Of a stretch of 64,000 bases of DNA, positions 43,891-55,802 are shown piece by piece (position 1 is the first letter of the stretch; each line of letters begins with the position of its first letter). Source of the DNA: Paraspadella gotoi. Taxonomy: Eukaryota > Chaetognatha. Position numbers and translations under genes: made by a program. The notes beneath the pieces are model-generated. The model was not told where the DNA came from and made no database searches. It saw nothing but the letters and a program-made list of their open reading frames with translations. The stretch is from the NCBI GenBank assembly GCA_051294375.1, contig CM119271.1, positions 15,754,770 through 15,818,769 on the forward strand, read 5' to 3'.

Positions 43891-46800
43891 CTATTCTTTG
43901 TCCTCCGGAGCTTCTGTCGGCGGACTGGGTGCCTTCGGCGCCGGAACCGGAGAAGGCGCCGTGGATCGAGAGGGCGTGGGGATCGGAGACGCCGCTGAAG
44001 TCCGATCGGGGGTTGGGGACGGCGCCGAGTTATGGGTCGGCGTCGCGGCGGTCGAGGTCGTCGAAGTCCGGCTCGGCGACGCCGCGGGCGAAGGCACTGC
44101 GTTCCTGAGCGACGACGACGCCGTGGGGGAAGGCGCCGAGTTCCGATTGGGCGCCGCGGCGACGCGAGGCGAAACCGCCGGCGTCGTCGGGTGACTACGA
44201 GGTCCATCGATGGACTCGTCACCGTCGGGGGGGCGGAGTTCGGGGGGGCGGAGTTCGAGGGAGACGGCGACGGAGGATCGATGAGCGATCGCGAAATCGG
44301 AGGCGTCGATGGCGCCGTAGTTGGTGACGCCTGGAAAATTGAAGGCCCGAACCCTCGGGGTCACTGCGCCGTTCAAAAAGGTGATTGGTTCTTCATAAAT
44401 TATCAGAATGAACTTATATCGCGAGTCTCAAATTGATTGATGATATTTATGTATGAAATTGGTAAAACCAATATAAAATTATCCACTCTTTTAATAAATA
44501 AGCTATCTTGCCCCCGACTTTAGACAGGCTTCGATGGTTTAAGGCCTCCATCACTTTTACAAGATAATGACATAGCAGGACACTGCAAACTTTCAATCAA
44601 GGCTCTCACACAGTCTCGTTTATTCACTCCCAGAGCACCTGGCTTTGCTATTAATGACGTGGTATAATATTTGAATGTTTCAAGTGTGCATATGAGAATT
44701 AACAATTAAGAATTATGATTGATATTTTTTTTTTTTTCTGAAAGAAAACAGAGCAAACATATAATTGCGGGAATTGATAAATTAGTTGAGTACGAAGCTT
44801 GGCCCAATGTAAGGCGATTTACCGGCAAAGGAGGGTGTGGTGGGTAAAGAGCTTGTAGCGCTGGTGGGCTGCGTGGGCGTGGGCGAGGGCGCGGTGTGCG
44901 GGAATCCGGTTCCCGTCCAACGCTTCCGCCCCGCTTCCTCCAACAGGTCGTCCTCGTCTCGTTCGTCGAAGTCGAGACTCGAAGCCACGGAAAGTTTGGG
45001 GACTCGACTGGATCTTTGGAGAGGAAAGGGAGGGAGGGAGGAGAGAGATAGGGAAAGAGACAGAGAGAGAGCAAGGAAAGGAGGGAAATTGGAAAGAAAA
45101 TAAAAAACGTAATGAGAAAATTGTACAAATTCTCAAGGCAGCTTTTGATTCCAGATGTAACCCTTGAAAAAAAAAAACCGGGTTAGAGTAAAAATTGGAC
45201 GTATGCGTCAATTGAGATAAATATTATCCACATGCCGTAAAAAAAAAATATAAAAGGAATAAAAAATGGGAACTTGGAACCGATGGAACTCGATTGGTTG
45301 ATGGCTTCATGCTTCCGAAGGACTTATTATCTTCATGTGTCGCCATTCGGTTCCAATTTAATAAAAATATGGCGCCGATCCGATGGGAACGAAACGTTAA
45401 TATCGTTAGCCGCGATTGAGTTTGTATTTTTTAAGTACCTAAACGCATTCTCGGTCGGAAATGGAAAAGTCCATAAACGGGCTCTCACGATCGTCGAAGT
45501 ACTATTTTTAGAAAATGTAAGTAGAATAAAAATCAACGATGAAAATAGAACTGGTTGAAAGAGGAATAATAATGAAAAGGAAGAAAAATAAGAAAAGGAT
45601 TTCTTACTTTTTCTTGTCTTGCACCCTGAGCACAGAAAAGGTAATGGAAACATTAGTACATGGAGACGACTAAAAAGACGAGGCCTACCTCTGAGACTAT
45701 AGGAGACCGACTCACCTTTGAGACACTGTGGAGACGGACGTCTGCCGCGGGAACGAAGACCGGTCAGGAAAGGTGGAGCTGGTGGACAAAGTTCGCCCCC
45801 CAGGGTTCGATGACGGGAGAGAGTCCAACTCGCGAGCCACCAGAGACGTCCTGTGGAAAAAAAAAAGAGAAATAAGAAACTGGAAAGGAAAAGAGAGAGA
45901 AACGCCTTGGGCTGTAAAGGTTAAAATCGTATATCGGTAGCATCTATTTCATACCATAAATCGTTTTTATCATCTAGATGTAGGGTAGAGAACTAACCCG
46001 CTTTGTTATAATTCTTTAATAGCCAAACTTGGAAGAAATCAAAATGCAAAGTCGATCTTAATGATAAAACAAACAATAACGCGTTAGTACAAAAAAAGAT
46101 TTCATTGGGACCGTACGACAATCATTTTATCCTTGGATTCAGCAACAAGCAAAAGCGGAACAAATTTCAGGGCAACTGAGCCAAGATAGCAGAGTGCACA
46201 CTGAACAATTAAAACTATTACAACCCGATTAGTTAACCGCCAAAGTTTCCATTAAAGCGCCAATAGACTCACCGTCTGTTTTTGATTGAAAAAAAAAAGA
46301 AAAGAAAATTAGTTTATTTTTAACAATAGTTATATATTTTACAAACGAATCCTTCAATCACCCAACCAACCTGGATCCGATGGACACAACAGAGTCGAGC
46401 CTGTCCAGCGTTCGCCTCCGAACCGCGGCGTCGGTGGAGAAGGGGCTGGAAGCTTCGGAGACTGTCTCCAGAGAGTCGTTGAGGGCGGCCAACTCGGTCG
46501 TCGCGGCCGTCGACGCGTTTCGGGGCACGAAGACGAAGCCGCCCTCGGGACCAAAGTCGTCGTCGTCTTCGTCGTCGTCGTCCTCGTCGACGTCGCCGCC
46601 GCTGGCGAGGTCGGGATCTTCCATGATGGTGCTGTTGTCGTTGACCGATTGGCGCTGGAACCGCTGAGTCCAGCGCTTGTATTTGTTATGGGTGTTGTTG
46701 TCGAACCAACCCCAGCTGAAGGTTGAGGGAGAATTTAGAGCTAATAATAACCAATTTTATTAAAAGGAAAAGAGAAGGCAACCCCCACCTAATCCATCCC

Positions 46801-49800
46801 ATAAAGATGACGAGCGAAAGTCCGAGAGAGACGGCGGAAAAGATCGTCAACGGATTGATCCACTTCGATCGCCAAAGTTGAAAGAAGAGCAAATTGCACT
46901 GAGTGAAGATGACGGCCATGAGCATGAAGTTGGTCGCCGTCACGTGCAGTTCCTTCTTCACGATCGCAGGATCGTAGGCGAAGTAGATGTTGTGTCGATC
47001 CACGGCGTGTTTGAAGACGGCGTAGACGAGGCCTTGAAAGAGAGAGAGTGTCATGCTATCGTTCCAAAGAGAGGCCGACTCTCCATCAATTTACCGAGAG
47101 GCGTGACCAAGGGACACGAGATGGAATAGGCCATCGTGATGGAAAAGATACAAAGGAACCATGCGTAGTGATTCCCGTAGTCGTACGAGTAAGGCTGATT
47201 CTTCTTGACGGTGGCGCGCTCGGCGGCCGACCTGGCGGACAGCAGGCGCATGCTGTACATGAAGAGCTCGGGGAGGCGGACGAGCTCCATGCCGGTGCCG
47301 ACGAAGGCGGCCGTCGTCACGTAGTTGACGAAGAAGGCGCCGTTATGGGGGAGGAAGATGCAGTTCCATCTTTTTGGGAGAGAAAGTAAAAAGGGTTTGA
47401 GAAATATTTTAAATAAGTAGTAGAAGACAATATTGCGTCAAAACTGCGATTGAGTCGGAAAATTAGTTAAAGAACATTAATTTCAACTATCATTTATTCA
47501 TTTTAAAATCCCGAACCTGTGCCGCAACTTTTCTTCGGTGTTGTCCTCGAAAAAGAACTGCGCCGCCGCCTCGAATGAGGTCAGCGAAATTGAAGGCAGA
47601 AACAACAGCATCGTCAGAAGGAAAATGTATGACCTGAAAAAAATACATCCAAATTAATATTTAAATATTTAAATATAAATGAATAGTTTATGCTTAACCG
47701 TTTTCCCCTCCTAATTCGGACCTGAGCATGACGGAATGATTGAAGACCGACTTGGTCCAGTGGCCCTCGAACCAGCCAACGTAATAGATAAGCACGGGCA
47801 GTAGCACCGCGAAGAGCCAGAGCAACCAGGTCGGCAGAAATTGCGAAAGCAACGGCCCGATGCTGGGCAGACCGTTGAGGATCTCGTTGAACTTCCAAGA
47901 GTCCATGAGGGTGACGATGGTCGCCGGCGTCGAAGCGAACGTCATCACCGTCACCTGACGGACGAAAAGAGGATCGATGTTTCAACTGTTTCTTGTTAAC
48001 TGTTTATCATCTTCATCTTTAACTTTGGATTTAATATTAAAATAAACTTAATGTTTATCTTCTAATTCAGGACATGGAAGAAGCCACTATTTTTATTTCG
48101 TAAATATCCCAACCTTTTTCTCCTAATATTTTTTCTACTAACTTTTTTCCTTTTTTACTTTGATGAAGACGGATGCGTGAAGAGGAAACTCCAAAGACAG
48201 TAACATGTTTATTTATTTATATTCATGGTTTATTCTTACTTGATTCATTACTTGTTTCCCTTTCAGTTGAGAGAGCATCGTGTTTATCATAAGAAAGTAT
48301 GTGTTCGAGAGTGTGTCTAATTACCAGTGGGCGTCCCACGTTCTCTTGTCATTCATAATCAGAGATCCTAAACTGTGGGCTTCATTGTGGTCGACCGTGC
48401 CGCCCGCCCGCCGGCATCGCCCACATAAATCCCCCTCTAACAGTTGTGGCTGGGACAACGTTCTATTAGTACAACTTTCTTTCCATCCTTCCTTTAATTA
48501 CTTTCTAACTTTCTTCCACCCCAACTTATTTTTCCTTCCTAACTCTTTTTCTTTTTTAACTTTCTTTTCTCTGAACAATCTCTCTCTTAACTCCTACTCA
48601 CCGCCGTCACGTTGAGGAGAAAGCATCGCACCCACCAAACGACGGGCGACGTGGCCAAATTCTCCCAGCAGATGTTGTTGGGAGATGGGGCGACCTGCAC
48701 CTTCCACTCGGCCACGCCCAAAGCGTCGGCGACTGAGCTGTCGGCCTTGGGGTTATTCTTCCAAAACATGGTCTTCATCTTGGCGTACTCGTAGAGTACC
48801 TTGACCATGGAGCGCTTCCGCTTGAAGGTTATAAAGGCCATGCCGAGGTTCTTTCGGTCGAAGGCCACTTGACGTTCCTCGTCGTAGGCCTTTTCAAGTC
48901 GGCGAATCTCGTCCTCGTAGTAGCGGAGCGCGTCCACCTTTTTAGGAAGACCATGATTTAATAATTAAATAAAAACAAGACTTTTTTGAAGAAATAAAAT
49001 ATGAACCTACTTACTTGGGTGCAGAGGCAGGGACAGCAGCAGCCGAAACGGTCACCGCAGCAGTAAGGACGGACGAGGGGGCGTTCGGCGGAGCCGTCGA
49101 AGGCCGACTTGTAGACGAGAAGGGCGTCGATGGCGCGCTCTCGCTCGTAGTCAAGTTGGATGAGGCGGCCAATGTCATGGGCGACCTAAATAGAATTATT
49201 ATAAGATTTACGGGGACGGCCGTGCATCTGTCTATCTTTAGCATCTGTCTCGCAATCGCCACCTGCACGTCGAGGATCTCCTCGTCGGGGAAAGTCTCCG
49301 AGAAATGCTGGAGCAAATTGGTGCGAAGGCAACTCTCGGGACGAACGTTGTAAATCATGACGGTCTTCTTGGAGTGCTCCGCTTCCTCGTCCGACTCCTC
49401 TAGTAGGAGCATGTAGTTCTTCATGAAGATTACTGCCATACCCAGAAAGCAGATGCCGAGCCAGGCGTGAATCTGCAGTTTTTAATTATTAATAAATAAC
49501 AATGCCGGATACACGATTTACTTTCTATGTATATTTTTAAACACGATGTCATTTAACTGAATCATCGTTTACCATAATCTAATGAAAAGTTAGGTTTTAA
49601 TCATAAAAGCCTCGAATTTATTTGTTTACTAAATATATAATTATGTATCCTTTGCATGTGATTTGGTTAAATCTGGAGTCAAATGTCCGACCCAATGAAC
49701 GTCTACTGACCCACGTAAAGGCGGAGTCCGGCGCCAAATTGCTGATGGTGGTCTTGCCGAAATCTTCGGCGCTCGTCTTCAAATTTCCGTGGATGTTGAG

Positions 49801-50700
49801 CGGGAGGACGACGGAGCAACTCAAGAGGGTGACGATGGCGAGGTACATGATGCAATACCGCTGGAAGTTGAGATAATTGACCGAGTCCTGACCCGAAACT
49901 TCCCTATAGTCCTTGTCCTTCAGTTTAAAGATGGGCGGGACCCACCCGAGGAACCCGCGGGGATTGGAGAAGCTGAAGTTGCCCGCCTGCAGCTGCCCGT
50001 CGCCCCGCAGCAGAGTCGCTGCCGACGGCGTCGCGTTGGTCGTCGTCGGCGGCATACGGATCTTCACGTCGGTGGCGTCGGTTCCGTCGGCGTCCTGCGC
50101 CGTCGAAGCGAAGACACCGTTGACCATCCCGTTGAGAGCGGCGCCGCCACCGGGCGAAGACGGCGTCGTCGGCAAGGAGGAGTGACCCCCGGCCTGCGAG
50201 GATCGATGATGTCGCGGCGATCCAGGCGCCACGGAGAAACGGCGCTCGGGATCGAAGAAGAGCGAGACCCAGACGTTGTAGCCCATGGAACGCTGGACGT
50301 CTTCGAACCCGTCGTCGTTGTCCTCGTTGCCCAGGAGCTCCTCCCCGCGGGACTGGTTGCTCGTCCGCTTGGAGATGCGCTTGAGCAAGGCGAGGTGACC
50401 GTGATTCCAGGCCTTTCGTCGCAGGCAGCTGAAGATGAAGAGCAGCATGAGCCACCCGACGAGGTTGAGGGCCACATTTTGAGGGATTTGCTCGTAGCCC
50501 CAATTGACGAAGCGGATCTTGTCTTTGCCGCGAAAGGAACAGAGTTCGCTGATGTTGAGGTCGACGTCGGGAGAGATGGTGGTGAGGTTGGGGTAGTAGT
50601 CGGTGGTGGACGGAGCGTGGGAGGATAGCAGAGTATTGTTGTCGTTGTCGTCGTAGAGATAAGGATTAATTTTTCTCTTTTTCGTGAAGTATGTGCCCAT
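43891..50700 (-). CDS. TMEM63: TMEM63/OSCA-family mechanosensitive cation channel
   Basis: Membrane protein of the TMEM63 (CSC1/OSCA) family, channels opened by osmotic or membrane stretch. About 13 exons were traced: 49712-50700, 49262-49474, 49017-49185, 48602-48940, 47724-47955, 47519-47633, 47093-47369, 46790-47035, 46372-46719, 45715-45853, a possible 18-base exon near 45610, 44825-45010 and 43891-44362; about 1,250 residues (mammalian forms about 800). Support: first membrane segment VALNLVGWLMLLFIFSC, ICFLGMAVIFMKNYMLL, the cytosolic RRM-like start VMIYNVRPESC, CCGDRFGCCCPCLC, the cytosolic helix DEERQVAFDRKNLGMAFITF, then pore-region helices (LPTWLLWLFAVLLPVLIYY; NYVTTAAFVGTGMELVRLPE; WFLCIFSITMAYSISCPLV; GLVYAVFKHAVDRHN). 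Unusual are a roughly 120-residue insert after the first segment (SVAPGSPRHH region) and a long Asp/Glu-then-Pro/Ser/Thr-rich C-terminal tail with PSPT-type repeats. The last four exons are less certain. Confidence 0.9.
44455..44690 (-). repeat. Dispersed repeat family B, copy 2
   Basis: Reverse-complement match to 30125-30325, lying in the last TMEM63 intron. It carries the same TATATTGGTTTTACCAATTTC end, GGCAAGATAGCTTAT, GGAGGCCTTAAACCA, GTCCTGCTAT and GGGAGTGAATAAA, with short insertions relative to copy 1. Confidence 0.75.
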
Positions 50701-50807
50701 TTTTATTTACCCCATGGCCCTCTCAACTAGTCCCTCCTGGAAAAATAAAAATTCAACGAAAGACATCAACGAGGGAAGATGCAAAAAAAAAAAAAAATAG
50801 ACAAAGA

Positions 50808-50912
50808 GATTGCGTTACATTCAATGTATGCTCTAAACTAAGATTGCGGTACATTCAATGTATGCTCTAAACTAAGATTGCGGTACATTCAATGTATTGC
50901 TCTAAACTAAGA
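50808..50912. repeat. Tandem repeat, 3 copies of about 35 bp
   Basis: Three near-identical units GATTGCGGTACATTCAATGT plus ATGCTCTAAACTAA between the AK6 stop and the TMEM63 start. It could lie in the AK6 3' untranslated region or the TMEM63 promoter. Confidence 0.95.
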
Positions 50913-50986
50913 ACGTCTATAATTTTTTTTTGAATCGACCACTTTGAAGAACGACTAAAACCATCAACAACAAGAAACGAAACTCG

Positions 50987-51325
50987 TCAGCTTCTTTCCC
51001 AAGATTGAATCCACTCGACGATCCTTTCCAAGTTCGACTCGAGTTCTTCGACGGTGTCGGAGCGGAGCTCGTTGACGATCTCTTCGGCGTAAGCGTCTCT
51101 CGCCTCGTCGAGGATGGTCTGGAAGATCTCACACTGGAGGTTGTTCTCCATTTTCTTTTGGTTGTAGTTTCTTTGATGGAGGCGGTCGTAGAGGACGGTG
51201 TTGTCGGTGCGGAGGACGAAGACGACGTCGAACCATCTTGGGGGAAATTATAGTAGGAATTTTAAATTTGTATATTGCCGCAATTTTCATTCTTGATCTA
51301 TGGAACCCAGAGGAGAAAGATATAA

Positions 51326-51369
<44 letters not shown>

Positions 51370-51758
51370 TTGATGAATTAGAGCGAGAGAGAGAGAGAGT
51401 ACCTCTCGGGAAAGAAGTCGCATCCGTGATAATCGACGACGACGCCTCCGTCGGCCAGAATATCCTCCATCTCATCGAGGATTTTCTCTTCGTCCAAAAT
51501 TGGACACTCGAACTCCGCGTCGAATCCTTCGAAGAGTTCTTTCTCATTCGCCAACTCTCCCACGTTGAGACGCTGCGAAAATTTGAAAAATTTAATTATT
51601 AATTATTAAATCTGTTATTTATAGATCGATCAACGACCCGATATTTAACCTTGAGATTAGCGCGCGTCGCCAACTCGTTCGCCAGCGTCGTCTTCCCTGT
51701 ACCGGGAGTTCCAGTTATTAGGATGTTGGGACGAGTTCTAGTTTCGTTCGACGTCATA
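50987..51758 (-). CDS. AK6: Adenylate kinase isoenzyme 6 (AK6 / Fap7)
   Basis: Nuclear adenylate kinase/ATPase needed for late 40S ribosomal subunit maturation (yeast Fap7, human CINAP). Three exons were traced: 51651-51758, about 51403-51573 and 50987-51238, about 177 residues (human 172). The start at 51756-51758 is followed by the P-loop ILITGTPGTGKTTLANELA. NVGELANEKELFEGFDAEF, ILDEEKILDEMEDIL and VVVDYHGCDFFPER (with the Walker-B Asp and the following His) are family signatures, as are VFVLRTDNTVLYDRLHQRNY and the ENNLQCEIFQTILDEA helix. The acidic end VEELESNLERIVEWIQSW is also typical. It looks complete. Intron 2 carries a GA/CT array directly at its 5' splice site. Confidence 0.96.
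51326..51400. repeat. (GA)n microsatellites in AK6 intron 2
   Basis: Two GA runs (about 51330-51366 and 51384-51399). On the transcript strand they read CT and start five bases after the exon 2 donor (GAGAGGTACTCTCTCTC). Confidence 0.95.
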
Positions 51759-52383
51759 GTTTCGAAATGAGTCTTTTTCCCACTGTACTGATATAACCTA
51801 AAAAAAGTCGCACGGCTTTAAAATTTTTATATATCTCGGAATCTCGAGAACAAAAAGGCAATTGTTAGGACACAGAAACAAGCTATTCTTTTTTTTTTTC
51901 GATGAAGAAAAATAAAATTGACGACTAAAGATGAAAATTGAAATTGGAGTAAAAGATTTGAAACGAATGAAGAAAGAATCTAAGGGCGAACCCACGACGA
52001 AGTCACTCAAGCATTGAAACGGCGACGAGGGGAGTTTAAACGCGTGTTCCGTCGGATGAGACAAGATTAAAATAAAAGATTAAATGAGGATTTCTTTTTA
52101 TCGATGGCACATTTGCTTCTTTTTTTTTCCAAAAATCATTGTAGAGTTCCGGGTAACCGGTGAAAATGTTAACAGCATGTATATTTTACATACCGGATTT
52201 ATCATTATCAAAATACTGCTCTTCCCGAAAAAAAAAAAAAAGGAAACTGGAAAATTCTTCGCGAGAAGAAAGAAAGAACATTGGGGATGACGAAAAAAAA
52301 AAGAAGATAAGAATAAATCACAATTGAGTCTCCGATTAGTTTTTGAAATCTTTGTAGTTTTATGTCTCCGATCATCATCATCA

Positions 52384-54148
52384 TCAGCTTTGACTGAGGA
52401 CGGGAATGTCGGCGGCTTCGGCGTGACCGATCGGGTCGTCCTTCTCCTCGCAATCCGCGTCGCCGGCGCCGTTCTCCTTGGAGGCGTCGACGCCGTTTTC
52501 CTTCGGAGACGGCGGCGCCGCCTCCACCGGCGTCTCGGCGGCGTCCTCTTCGAACATGGTCTTGAAGATGCGCTGGTACGCTCTCTTCTCCTTGTTTTTC
52601 TGTTCCTTCACTTTTTGCGAACAGAGGGCGGCCTTGTTCTTGGCCGCTTTGTTTTCTGGCTCCGTTCGCAGGACGTGGAGAAAGTCTTCGCGCGCCGCCT
52701 CCCATTCTCTTTGCAACATCAACGCCTCTCCGCGACGGAAGTGACCCTGGGCCAAGAAAGAGCGTTTTTTAAAACCACGTTTTAAACATAAACGTATAAA
52801 ATTGAAAAGAGAAAGACCACCTTGACGTTATCAGGTTCGAGTTCCAAAGCGGCTTCCGCGGCCTGAACGCAGTCGTAGCTTTGCCCGAGTTTTAAGTAGC
52901 ACATGGAGAGATTAAGTCGAGCGGCGAGGAGGAGTTGATTAGCGCGTTCGAGGAGCTCCTCCTCCTCTATTTCCGCCTCGGCGTCCTTCGGGTCAGATAA
53001 CAATTATTTATTCATAATAAATAAATAATAAATATTTTGTTTACACAAATATCGATTGTTTATATTTTTAAATACTAATAAAAGGTAAATAAGATCGACG
53101 GACTACGACGAGAGTTTGTGTCCAACAACATATCATCGCAGGATTAACAAGATCGTGAAAAGATTCACGAGGCAAAAACAATCTCTCTCTCTCTCTCGCT
53201 TGATAAAATCGTGGTCACGTGATTGGTTGGAATCAACCAGTCAGCTCAACAGAAAAATGGAAACAATGGTTCCATTGGCGTCTCGCATCTCGCATCTCGC
53301 GTCTCGGATCCCTTTCTCTCGCTTGAAAAAAAATCATTGTTCTCTAGCATTATCCTAGAATTATTTGCTTAGTTACTCCTGAGTGAGTTTCACCGTCGAT
53401 ATTTCTCCTTAGTAATTCATCTCAGAATTTGACCATTTTCTATTATATGAGGACAGCTGTCGGATTGAGAGACTGATGTTTATTTAAAATCCCTTTATAT
53501 TTTTCTCGTTAATATTAACCCTTTTCAACAGTATTCATTTTTCTCCTTCACTACTCCACACCTTGTAAAGTAGCTTTTTGAGGTAGTTTTGAAAACTGGC
53601 CTAAAGCTCTACTCCTATTTTCAATATCAATATCAATACCTTGAGATAATGATCGGTCACGCGAAGATACTGCTTGACGGCGAGATTGAGCTTCCCCGCC
53701 TTGAAGTAGATCGTCCCCTGCTGCTTGCAGGATTCCGAGGCCGTCACCTTCTCCTTGTGGTCCATCTCCCAAGGCTCTTTCGCTAAAAACGAGGAAAAAT
53801 AATAGATAAGCGATATTAAATAATATGTATATAAATTAAAATTGCCAAACCTTTGTCCAGCTTCTTCAGCTCAACCTCGTAGCGGACTTCAGCGTCGGCG
53901 GGCACGCCCAGCTTCTCGTCGCCCGCGGAGCCAAAGGCGTACTTGGGCTTGAAGACGGCCTCGGCCTTCTCGCCGAGACTCATATCCTTAACGAGAGTTT
54001 CCAGGCCTTCGAAGACGCCCACGTCTTCGCCCTCGCCGACGACAAAGTCAACGAGAGCGCGGTCGTCAAAGGGAGCGGCGTCGGCGCTCAGACGGCCCAC
54101 GAGAGATATTTCAACCTGAGTGAGTGAGAGATAGAGAGAGAGAGAGAT

Positions 54149-54195
<47 letters not shown>

Positions 54196-55083
54196 GAGAG
54201 TTACATTTTAGCATTAAATAAAAAGACAACTACAAGACGAAGACCATCGTAATATTTTAGACAAAAAAAAAAAAAAAATCAAACCCGCAAATAAATCCAC
54301 ACCCCTCCTCTGATCCTTCAACCTACCCTGTCGCCGTCGACGGGCTTTTCGTATCCTTCGCCTTTAACGACGACGCTCTTGATGATTCCTTCGTCTTTGT
54401 CCTCCGAGAGGTCGGCCCCTTTCCAGCTGAAGAGCTCCACCTCGAAGACGAGCGTCGAGTTGGGCGGAATCTTCGGCGGAGATCCCGTCTCTCCGTAGGC
54501 GAAGGAAGGAGCGCATTTGAGAAGAGCCACCTGGGGTGGGTCAACGATTTATACAAAGTACAGAAAGTACATTCAATTCAATTAAAATCCAAAATCACTA
54601 TATCCTGTTAAATTCTCGACTAGTCATCGCCCTGTGACGATATCCTAAATTCGTCTCCTTTCCCTTCTAATTCGTCCCATTTTATCTCCAGTCTCCACTA
54701 TCAGACGATAGACAATTAGACATGTATAATTTTTATTCATATATAAATTTCATAAAAAATGGAAGGCATTTCCTCTCTCTCACCTCTCCCTTGGTCATAG
54801 TCGAAACACCGAGGTCCCATCCTTTAATGACGACTCCTTTGCCCAATTGAAACTCGAAGGGATCGCCTCGTCCGCGACTGGAATCGAACTCGGTCCCGTC
54901 GAGGAGCCTTCCCACGTAGTGCACGACGACGTGGTCGCCATCGCGCGGGCGTCCGGCGGAGGCGTCGCCCGGACGCTTGACAAGCTTGATTACGCCTCCG
55001 TCACCGTCGGGCGAGAGGTCAACGCCGGCGGAGAAGTCCGTTTCCGATTCGGAGGGTGCCTTCGTTTCCTTCGCTTCCGTCAT
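52384..55083 (-). CDS. FKBP4: FKBP4/FKBP5-type peptidyl-prolyl isomerase with TPR
   Basis: Large immunophilin and Hsp90 co-chaperone. Six exons were traced (about 54792-55083, 54329-54532, 53854-54117, 53640-53782, 52823-52986 and 52384-52752), about 476 residues (human FKBP4 459). The FK1 domain keeps the isomerase pocket: [30 protein letters not shown], and [22 protein letters not shown]2 ([12 protein letters not shown] to [11 protein letters not shown]) is diverged in pocket residues, as is usual. Three TPR helical pairs follow, starting [20 protein letters not shown], with the carboxylate-clamp region [11 protein letters not shown] and [10 protein letters not shown], which should hold the Hsp90 EEVD tail. 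The C-terminal helix [16 protein letters not shown] is the calmodulin-binding-like segment, then an acidic/Ala-rich tail. The gene lies 600 bases from OST4. Confidence 0.96.
54120..54203. repeat. (GA)n array at FKBP4 intron 2 acceptor
   Basis: GA/GATA/GAAA array. On the transcript strand it is the pyrimidine tract leading straight into the splice acceptor of exon 3 (CTCACTCACTCAG). Confidence 0.95.
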
Positions 55084-55682
55084 CTTTTTTCTTTGTTTAT
55101 TTTATTATTTGTTTATTAAATTGTTTTGTTTTTTTTGGCGGAAAGAATTGACGAGAATCGCCGATGGGCGGAAAGGAAGAAGATTTTGTCGTTTGTGATT
55201 AATTATTTGATTATTTTGGCGGGAAAAAAGGGGAAAAGTGGATACGACTCGAATGTAAGACGCAGAACTGAGAGAAAAAGACTTAGAAAAAATTAGGGAA
55301 TTACGATCGGGAGATGCGGACCGAATTCGAAATACGGAAAAAGAGAAAATTCAGCGGCTAATAAATTTAATCATTAACATTAGGTTTTTGACTATTCTTT
55401 TCTCATAAAAAGAGAGAGTTGGACAAGTTAACGCGAAAATTTGAACGAGAATGTAATTAAAAATTAGTCAAGTTTTTTTTTCGGTGAATTAAGATGAGTT
55501 AAGAAGGAATGACAAATCGTTGAGGCGTTGTTCTCCAATATGGACGGAATCGCCAGACGAAAGGACCAATCGTCCGCTGGATGCAGTGGGTCTTCATCGT
55601 CAAGACTCGGGCGACCCTCGTCCAGAAGGCAACTAGGCCCCGGACGCAAGAGATCTCTCTCCGCTCTCTCTTTCCCATTCGA
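55084..55682. other. Short intergenic region, FKBP4 promoter side
   Basis: No gene was recognised. It should contain the OST4 3' untranslated region and the FKBP4 promoter. An open frame at 55464-55649 is GC-richer than its surroundings but has no recognisable product and probably lies in the OST4 transcript. Confidence 0.35.
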
Positions 55683-55802
55683 TTAGTCTTTCTCCTTGTT
55701 CTTCGGATTGTTGACTGATACGTAGTGATAGAGAACTACCAAGAGAAAGAGACTAACTCCCAACACGTTGGCGAAAATCGCCAATTGAACGTCGGATATC
55801 AT
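55683..55802 (-). CDS. OST4: OST4, minimal subunit of oligosaccharyltransferase
   Basis: A 39-residue gene, recognised by its near-identity to the 37-residue OST4 of other animals: it begins [20 protein letters not shown], continues into [15 protein letters not shown] and ends KEKD. OST4 is a single-pass ER membrane microprotein that holds the catalytic STT3 subunit to the rest of the oligosaccharyltransferase complex for N-glycosylation. The ATG is at 55800-55802 and the TAA at 55683-55685, in one exon. The transmembrane span is residues about 7-27; the tail is polar. It is easily missed by annotation because of its size. Confidence 0.96.
   Translation of the reverse strand: MISDVQLAIFANVLGVSLFLLVVLYHYVSVNNPKNKEKD

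Noticed and set aside
49789-50628. Plus-strand frame of 279 residues opposite TMEM63 exon 1.
   Set aside because: Arg/Glu/Val-rich shadow of a GC-rich exon; the minus strand encodes the recognisable channel N terminus.
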